DNA of 64,000 nucleotides from Przewalskia tangutica (lineage: Eukaryota > Streptophyta > Magnoliopsida > Solanales > Solanaceae). Location: NCBI GenBank assembly GCA_029844215.1, contig CM056738.1, positions 64,571,593-64,635,592 on the forward strand. The letters run 5' to 3'. Under the pieces are notes generated by a model that saw only the letters and a program-made list of their open reading frames with translations, was not told the origin of the DNA and did no database searches. The position numbers were made by a program, and so were the translations under genes. Of this stretch, positions 56,267-64,000 are shown piece by piece. Each line of letters begins with the position of its first letter. The stretch's first letter is position 1.

Positions 56267-59200
56267 TGTTATACCCCGTATTTCCAGAGTATGTACGCAG
56301 GAACGTACGTAGGAAATTTCGAACTTCAAGTAGGCTTGGCCGATTTAATTTTGTGCACAACACCCGGTTAGAGTCGTTTTTAGTAAACGTTTTCCACACT
56401 TTCGTAGGGGAATTTCGGCTATGTCATTTTTAATTTTGCGGATTTTTCCGAGGCAAACATTTTGGACCAACAAGAGGCGCCACTTGGCACCCTCCAATTG
56501 GTGGTTGAAATCGTCCAACTTGGGCGAAATGGACAAGTAAGGCACGTTTTTGTGCCTTGACAAAGTCAAGGGTAGGTAGGATATTTGTGTTTGGTAAATC
56601 CTAGCCTACACTTGCCTAACACATGGATTGATCTTGCCTTTGGTTGGCCATCCTTGACCTATAAATACTCTCCCTTTGATGAATTCTTCATCCTTTCCAC
56701 AAATCTTCAAGTGTTAAACTCTCCCCTCCCTTGTGTTTTCGTCCCCTTTTGTGAGGCTTAGCCGAGAGCACCCTTTCCTCGTCGAGAGTACCCACAGTGG
56801 GTAGGCCGAGGTATACACCCCCTTGTGGTGTTGTCTCGTATACATACCCTCTTGGTAGAAATACTCTCAAAAGTATTGTTATAATGCCCAAATTACCTTA
56901 GCCATATACCTTGTAGTATTCTAAGGATATACCTATCTGAAAAGCCAGAAAATACTATTATACTTCCGGTACCACAAACCGAAACCCTAGGAAAATCTCC
57001 ATAGTCCGTTGGAGTATTGTGTAGAAGTTGGTTAGAACTTCTAAGGGTGGTTTAGAGCGGTTGAGCGCTGAGTTGAGCTAAACGATTGCCCGGGATCGAC
57101 TTTATACTAGGATAATTATGGGCTTATTGAGGTAAATATCTTGTCCTCTATTGTAATTGGAAATTACATATTGTTAGAATATATAGTTGAAGTATACTAT
57201 ATATAGAATCGAACGTAGTTATTGGCAATGTCTTGCGACTTAAGCACAATTTAAAGAAGACTTGCACCTGTAATTACTTAGGGTCAGACATGAGACTTGT
57301 GAAGTAGTACCGTGAGTAGAATTGTACAGTTAGGTTAGATGTATAACCCCCCAGGTTGCCTTGTAGCCACCGATAGAGAGGAGATTTCTGCATGCGGGAG
57401 AGTCGCCGAATTTTCTATAGAATGTTCTACGAAGGGATCTAAATGTTAATAAGAGCCTTGTGGCCTTATAGGTTGAAGTACTACGTATGGCGCGATCTAC
57501 TGGCTAAGGAGTAGCCGACGGTTTGAAGTACTTGGAGCGTTTTGCTATTAGTCGATACTCGTCGCGAGGTATGTGAACCTCTTCCTATCTCTTCTAGCAT
57601 GATATGTGTGAACTATGTAGTACGGTAGACGCATACGTGCTAAATGTATTTGATTGGTTTAAACATAAAGTGTTATAACGACTTTATGGGAAGTTGTTAT
57701 AACGACTTTATGTTGGTAAGAAAATACTTGTGGTTTTTAAAAAGGTAATCGATTTGAACTATAAGCGCGTGTTATGTGTTAATAAAGAACTTGAAGTATT
57801 TCAAAAGATTTTTGAATCATTTGAAAGAAGAAGTAATACTTGATTTGTTTTGAAAACTTAAGAGTTATGCTAGCTTTATGGAAAGTTAGGTATAACGTCT
57901 TAAGAATGTTTCTTGATTTTGGAAATCGAATGTGTATCGACAAACCACTGCAGCGTTTATAAGAGGAAATGTTTTTAATAATTAAGTATTATTAAAACCA
58001 GTAGAAACTTCAATCTGCATAGAAGCTAAGATGAGACAAAATGATATTTCCTAGATCATGGCTGCTGTAATAAGATTGTTATAAACAAGAATATCCTACT
58101 CACATATAAGACTTATGTTTCTCAGATAGTTTAAAGGAGAATTATATTCTTAAATAAATAAGACTATGAACTACGAAACCTTTCTAAAATGAGAAACTTG
58201 AACATTGGAAATTAGGCAAACTTGATCATTGGAAAAGAATGTTGCTACTTGATTTTACAAAGAGAAGTAATTGATTTACTTTAAAAGGATAGTCACTCTA
58301 TTTTATACTACGGGTATTGTGTGACATTGTGAAAGTAACGTATCTTTTAAAGAGTTAATGTATGAAGTACTTTGGGGATAAAACCCCGAACTTGTTGGCA
58401 TATAGTAGAAAGTACCTTGTGTGTATAACTTGATTGTGTTGGTTTGTGATAGCCTGGTAATACTTTCTTGTTGATTGATAAGTAAACATGCTAGGATGCT
58501 ACGTGTGTTAGTATCTTGTGATGTTGTGTAAAGGGGTTACCTTTGTTGTGCTTATGTTGTAACGATAATTTGTTGTGTTAGTATTTTACATCACTCATCT
58601 CTTGAGATGATTCCGGTTAAGCCGCCTCCGACGCGGGTAGACTCAAAGCGTCGATGGACCTATGATTCGAGAATACCTCACGCAGTCCCGGGCCTATCGC
58701 GAGCTACGAGTTCGAGTTAGTGTGCGTCCTTTATGGGCATGCGGTCCATGTGGCCATGCGGATGCGAAGTCGGGGCGACGCCGGAGTAGCTACCCTCGAT
58801 GCGGGAATACCTCATGCGGGCGATGAGATTGGCCTATCGCGAGCTGCGGAGTTCGAGGTTAGACGCGTACATTGACATCGCGCAAGTGGCGGCTTTGATC
58901 ATGTGACGGTCTAGATAGATCTTATGATCTGATTCATGACCTTGTTGGTACTGTGGGTTTTTAGTAGTCGCAATGCCTTCGTACTTACCGTCACGGTTTA
59001 TTATGACACGAGTGGGACACGGTGTTCATGTGTGTTCCTTGGTGCTTTTATATTATAGATGGCGGTGAGGAAGGTATTCCACGCATGATTGATGTTGTGG
59101 GCACGAGACCCATTGTTATACTGAGTGATGACTTGAGGGCGTGAGTCACCGACTTGACATGATCGCTTTGTTAGAAATCGTAGTTTGGTTATCATACATG

Positions 59201-59688
59201 TCTCTGCTTTATATGATGCTATGATTTCATTTACGATGTATTTTCAGTTTCACATACTCTGCACTGTTATCTTGACCTCCTTCGGGCCGCTCATGCCGCA
59301 GTTGAGGTACACCGCCGTTGATCCTAGCTCTCGTGGTCACAGCGTTTGGGAAGCTCCGTTTCTCCGAGGCTTATCAGTGGTATAGTCCGCCGCCGTCGTA
59401 AGTGTTTACATTCGGGGTTTGGCGGGCCCCGTCCCGCCATTGTTGTCGTATCATTCTTAGAGGTGCATAGTATCTTGTGGGCGGGGTTTGTAAAAGGATT
59501 AAACTGCTCATGTTGAAAAAGTTGCTATTTATATATATATACCGAAGGTAACCGCTTTTGGTTGCTTTGTCTTATTTCACCGTCTTATTACCTCGGTTTC
59601 ATGTATTGTCTTTATGTTCCCGACATTACTCGATGTATGTCTACTGGGTGCCCGGTAGGCACGATCCACGCCCGGTTCGGTCGTGACA
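56267..59688 (+). repeat. Element G 5' LTR
   Basis: TGTTATACCCCGTATTTCC to GGTCGTGACA, 3.42 kb. GC-rich tract at about 58620-58900; GTTATAAC modules at about 57670-57715. Closest to the LTRs of B, F and H. Confidence 0.92.
56659..56668 (+). promoter_or_regulatory. TATA box of element G 5' LTR
   Basis: CTATAAATAC, 392 bases from the LTR start. Confidence 0.66.
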
Positions 59689-59692
59689 AAAG

Positions 59693-59703
59693 TGGTATCG
59701 AGC
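59693..59703 (+). other. Primer-binding site of element G
   Basis: TGGTATCGAGC, one base short of TGGTATCAGAGC. Confidence 0.82.
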
Positions 59704-59888
59704 GATTAATCCTCGGAAAGTGTCTGCATCAGTATCGATGAGTCTTGATTATCGGTGTGTTGTGCACCACACCAATAATCGAGGAGGCTATGTGGTATTT
59801 AGGATTGGTTTCTATTCTTCTCACTCGAGATCGTGCCTTAGAGCCGTGTTGTAAGTTGGACCTCGACGTATTTCTTTCCCTTACCGCT
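59704..59888 (+). other. Element G leader
   Basis: Same leader as in A and D, with the gattatcggtgtg/caccaataatc inverted repeat near 59747-59781. Confidence 0.6.
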
Positions 59889-60627
59889 ATGCCTCCGCGT
59901 AGGCAACCCGGCCCAGAGGAGGCGCAAGGCGGAGGCTGCGAGTAGATCTGAGGGTTACGTGGGCACAGCCCAATCATCACCAGGGTGGTGCTTCGTTCGG
60001 GAGTTCTGCGGCGTCACTAGCCCCAAAGAAAGTTTAGCACGGCGGCGGTTCCTCTGCGGCCATGATATTTGAACCTTCGCCCACGACCGGGAATAGTGAA
60101 TATAGATTGCAAGGAGGCGACCCTATTACTAGCTATGGATTTAACTACCAGAGAGTATACCGATGTACCGCGAATCTTGATGAATATCAACGAGAGGGTT
60201 GTGCAAGAGTAGTTCTTCAGTTAGGCTTGAGCATGGCCGGTGTACGAGCTTATACACAGCAGGCCGAGAAACGTAGAGATCGGCGTTAACTGGGCGAGAA
60301 GAGGGCGTAATGAAGGTCCTTTGGTAACTTTCGAGGCAAGTCACCTCACCAGCAGATTTGATTATGCATATCCACAATGCAGAGTGGTCTTCCACGGATT
60401 TCAGGACGTTCGGGGTATGCAGGAGTTGGTTAGAACTCCAGGGCTTCCGGTTCACAGTTTGGCAGACGTCATCCTGGGGAATGTCGTCTTTTAGTTGGTA
60501 CTTGTTGTACCTATGACCGTCAGGGTCTGTTGTCGATATAGTGTCCTTGTAGGAGGACTTTGCCTTCAGTACCGGTGGGTAGTTCGTCACCTCCCTTAGC
60601 TATGCGCCCTACGGGGCAGGTTTGATT
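59889..60627 (+). pseudogene. gag: Deleted gag (element G)
   Basis: ATG at 59889 (MPPRR), frame break, then an open stretch (60062-60289) with DPITSYGFNYQRVYRCTANL, REGCARVVLQLGLSMAGVRAY and QQAEKRRDRR. It then decays; GPLVTFEASHLTSR is in another frame and no intact zinc knuckle remains. Lacks the capsid-like core, as in B, D and F. Confidence 0.75.
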
Positions 60628-60797
60628 AGAACGACTAAGGGGAGTGAAGCAGTAGACATAGATCTATCCTTAACCCTCTAGAGTTTTGTATAGGTGATAA
60701 GGTGAGTATACCTAGGTCTATGTTACGATAGCGATGTGTTAGTTGTGATTTGAAATCATGGTTGTCTAGCAGAGTAAGATTTTGGGGATAGAAAGTG
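60628..60797 (+). other. Start of element G spacer
   Basis: Has ccttaaccctctagagttttgta and ggtgagtata, matching D 50938-50975, then is interrupted by element H. Confidence 0.6.
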
Positions 60798-63700
60798 TGT
60801 CACGACCAAATCGCCCGTGGATCGGTGCCTTACCGGGCACCCTAGTGACACAACATCGAGTAATCACGAACATAAAACAACAACATGAGATAACGAAATA
60901 TAAAACAATGATTCAGTGAAAACTTGCCTTTCGGCATATATATAACCATCAACTCTTTTACAAATGAACGGCTTAATCCTTTTACAAACCACGCCACAAC
61001 ATGATTACTGCACTCTAAGAAATGATACGACAACTATGGCGGGGCCCGCCATGAACCACGAATGTAAACACTCACTCTGACAGGGACTATACCATCGATA
61101 AGCCTCGGAGAAGCGGAGCTTCCCAAACGTCAAATCGTGACTCGAGAGCTAGGATCAACGATCGTGTACCTCAACTCGCGGATGAACGCACTTCTCAAGG
61201 AGGTCGCATAAGTACCGAGTATGTGAAACTAAAAATATCGTAAATGAAATCATAATAGTCTATAAAGCGGAGACATGTATGATAAGCAAACTACCCACAA
61301 CAAATAAGCAAATATGTCAAGTCGAGGACTCACGCCTCAAAGTTATCACAATAAAACCGTGACGGCAAGTGCGAAGGCATAGCCGACTACTAAGACCCAC
61401 GACCAAAAATACCACAAATCGTATCCCGAGGTCTTTCTGCATCGCACCACATGATCGAAGCCGCCACTCGCCCGCAATATCACGCGCGTCTATTCTGGAA
61501 CTCGCAGACTCGCATAGGTCACACACGACCCGCATGAGGTATTCCTCGAATCATGGTCCTGCATCGCTCGAGGTATACCGCGCATCGGGCGCAGCCAACC
61601 CTCGGTATCTGCCAGGCTCCCGCAACCCGCATAGTCTCAAAAGACCGCATAGTCTCAGCGGACGCATAGGGAATCCCCGCGTCGGCTAAACACCCGAATG
61701 ATCAAATCCTGGAGCTACCGCGCTCCGCATAGTCACGAGGACCGCATAGCCGTAAAGACCGCGATCGGGGTGGCAAGCCCTGTATAATAAGTCAAGGGGG
61801 TATGTGATACAATAACAGTACAACGGGCTTAACGTTTAACAACGTAAGCACAACAGGAGTGACCCCCTCACATAATAATCACAAGATACTAACACACGTA
61901 GCATCCTAACATGCTTACTTATCAAGTCAACAAGAAAGTATTACAAGGCTATCACAAACCAATACAATCAAGTTATTCACACAAGGTACTTTCTACTAAC
62001 AAGTTCGTACCTATCCCCAAAGCACTTCATACATTAAATCTTTACAAGATACGTTACTTCACAAAACCACACAATACGGTAGTATATGAACATAGAGTGA
62101 TTATCTTTTAAAGTAAATCAATTACTCCTCTTTGTAAAATCAAGTAGCAACATTCTTTTCCAATGTTTAAGTTTGCCTAATTTCCAATGTTCAAGTTTCT
62201 CATTTTAGAACGGTTTCGTAGTTCATAATCTTATTCATTTAAGAATATAATTCTCCTTTAAACAACTGAGAAACCTAAGCCTTACATGTGAGTAGGATAT
62301 TCTTGTTTATAACAATCTTATTACAAAGATCCATGATCTAGGAAATATCATTTTGTCTCATCTTAGTTTCTATGCAGATGGAAGTTTCTCGGTTTTATTA
62401 ATACTTAATTAGTCGAACATTTCCTTTTATTAACGCCGCAGATGGTTTGTCGATACACATTCCGATTTCCAAATCAAGAAACATTCTTAAGCCGTTATAC
62501 CTAACCTCCCATAAAGCTAGTATAACTCTTAAGTTTTCAAAACCAAGTATTACTTCTTCTTTCAAAATGATTCAAAAATCTTTTGAAATACTTCAAGTTC
62601 TTTATTAACACATAACAAGCCGATTATAGTTCAAATCGATTACCTTTTAAAACCACATGTATTTTCTAACCAACATAAAGTCGTTATAACCAACTTCCCA
62701 TAAAGCCGTTATAACACTTTATGTTTTACACCAATCAAATACATTTAGCACACGTACGCTCACCGTACTACATAGTTCACACATATCATGCTAGAAGAGA
62801 TAGGAAGAGGTTCACATACCTCGCGAGTATCGACTAATAGCAAAACGCTCCAACCGTCGGCTACTCCTGCCAAGCAGATCGCGCCACACGTAGTACTCCC
62901 ACCTATAAGGCCACGCGCTTATTAACATTAGGTCTCTTCAGAGAACATTCTACAGAAAATTCGAAGACCTCCCCGCAACAACAGTAAATCTCCTCCTCTA
63001 TCTGGGCCGCTACCAAGCCAACCGTGGGGGTTATATATCTAACCCTAAGTACAACTCTACTCCATGGTACTACTACACAAGTCTCTCAGAATACAGCCCT
63101 ATGTAATTACAGTTCAGTCTTCTTTAAATTCAGGCTTAAGTCGCAAGACATTGCCGATAACTACGTTCAGTTCTATTATATAGTATACTTCAACTATATA
63201 TTCAAGCAATCATGTAATTTCCAATTACAATAGAGGGACAAGATAATTACCTCGATAAGCCCATAATTATCCTAGCTTAAAGTCGATCCTGGGCAATCGT
63301 TTAGCTCGACTCCGAGCGCTCAACCCGCTCTAAACCACCCTTAGAAGTTCTAACCAACTTCACACAATACTCCAACGGACTATGGAGATTTTCCTAGGGT
63401 TTCGGTTTTGTGGACCGGGAAGTATAATAGTATTTTCTGGGCTTTTCGTATAGGTATAACCTTAGAATACAACAAGGTATATGGCTAAGGTAATTTGGGC
63501 ATTATAACAATACTTTTGAGAGTATTTCTACACCACAAAGGGGGGGGTACATTATACGAGAACAACACCACGAGGAGGGGTGAAGTCTCGCCACAAGGCC
63601 AACTCGAGGGGAGGGCTCTCGGCGAGGGAAAGGGCGAGAACAAGGTGAAGGAGGGAGGAAGAGCTCACAAGACTTAGGCATTTTGGATGAAGAAGTCTTC

Positions 63701-64000
63701 AACCTTAAGGGGTATTTATAGGTCAAGGGATGGCCAACCAAAGGCCAAGATCAATCCGTGTGTTAGGCAAGTGTAGGGCTAGGATTTACCAACACAAATA
63801 TCCTACCAACTCCTTGACTTTTCCAAGGCACCAAAACGTGCTCTCTTTGTCCAATTCGTCCAAATGGGCGTTGAGTCCACCAATTGGAGGTGCCAAGTGT
63901 CGCCTCCCGTTGGTCCAAAATGTTTCGCCTCTCGGAAAAATCCGCAAAAATTAGAAATGACATAGCGGAAATTCCCTACGAAAGGCGGAAAGCGTTTAGT
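60798..64000 (-). mobile_element. Element H 3' LTR, cut by the window edge
   Basis: Begins TGTCACGACC directly after G's spacer and follows the family LTR for 3.2 kb, with a GC-rich tract (61440-61780), GTTATAAC modules (about 62490-62720) and TATA (63712-63721). It should end roughly 150-200 bases beyond the window. The left flank is aagtg, the expected duplication if this is a full insertion. Confidence 0.88.
63712..63721 (-). promoter_or_regulatory. TATA box of element H LTR
   Basis: CTATAAATAC on the minus strand. Confidence 0.65.

Larger units (their letters stand above)
56267..64000 (+). mobile_element. Element G: non-autonomous LTR retrotransposon, split by H and cut by window edge
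   Basis: 5' LTR 56267-59688, primer-binding site, deleted gag, start of spacer, then element H at 60798. It is inserted in the gag fragment before it; the left flank is gagca and the right flank is outside the window. Confidence 0.88.

Overview
The window holds no recognisable host gene. It is plant-type heterochromatic repeat DNA made almost entirely of one family of Ty3/gypsy LTR retrotransposons inserted into one another. Evidence: a primer-binding site matching the 3' end of plant initiator tRNA-Met, a purine-rich tract next to each 3' LTR, 5-bp target-site duplications (TSDs), gag with CCHC zinc knuckle, and remnants of PR, RT, RNase H and integrase ending in a chromodomain-like tail. 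The pol features fit a chromovirus, probably the Del/Tekay type (inference). The host looks like a eudicot; gag and integrase wording resembles Solanaceae or Asteraceae copies, but I cannot choose between them.

Layout. Element A (+) starts left of the window. Its 5' LTR (1-148 and 9704-9850) is split by element B (-, 149-9703). Its internal region is 9851-12258 and its 3' LTR is 21368-24687. Element C (-, 12260-21363) sits exactly at A's polypurine tract/3' LTR boundary with a perfect AGAAT duplication. Then comes an old diverged LTR, X (+, 24688-27771), with two tandem arrays. Element D (+, 27772-55784) has a truncated 5' LTR. It is split just after its primer-binding site by element E (-, 30824-49850, TSD TTAAT), and E is split inside integrase by element F (-, 34126-43497, TSD TGCAG). 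After D there is a short orphan stretch (55785-56266) with a gag fragment of another element. Element G (+, from 56267) follows, split at 60798 by element H (-), which runs off the right edge.

How they relate. Only E carries gag plus PR-RT-RNaseH-IN and has short LTRs (about 2.38 kb). A, B, C, D and F (and G as far as seen) have long LTRs (about 3.2-3.7 kb) and a 2.1-2.7 kb interior with gag or deleted gag, a shared non-coding spacer, and at most an integrase tail. They share termini, primer-binding site and polypurine tract with E, so they look like non-autonomous TR-GAG-like partners of an E-type element (inference). Two subfamilies are visible: A and C (long gag) and B, D, F, G (gag with a shared internal deletion).

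Sequence quality. LTR pairs are nearly identical in long stretches and then differ sharply in patches where CAG, CTG, CCG and homopolymers are altered in the same way (for example CAGT read as CGAT). This looks like consensus error in methylated repeats and probably causes many of the frameshifts, so reading-frame damage should not be taken as biological without checking. Coding features are therefore given as pseudogenes with approximate edges.
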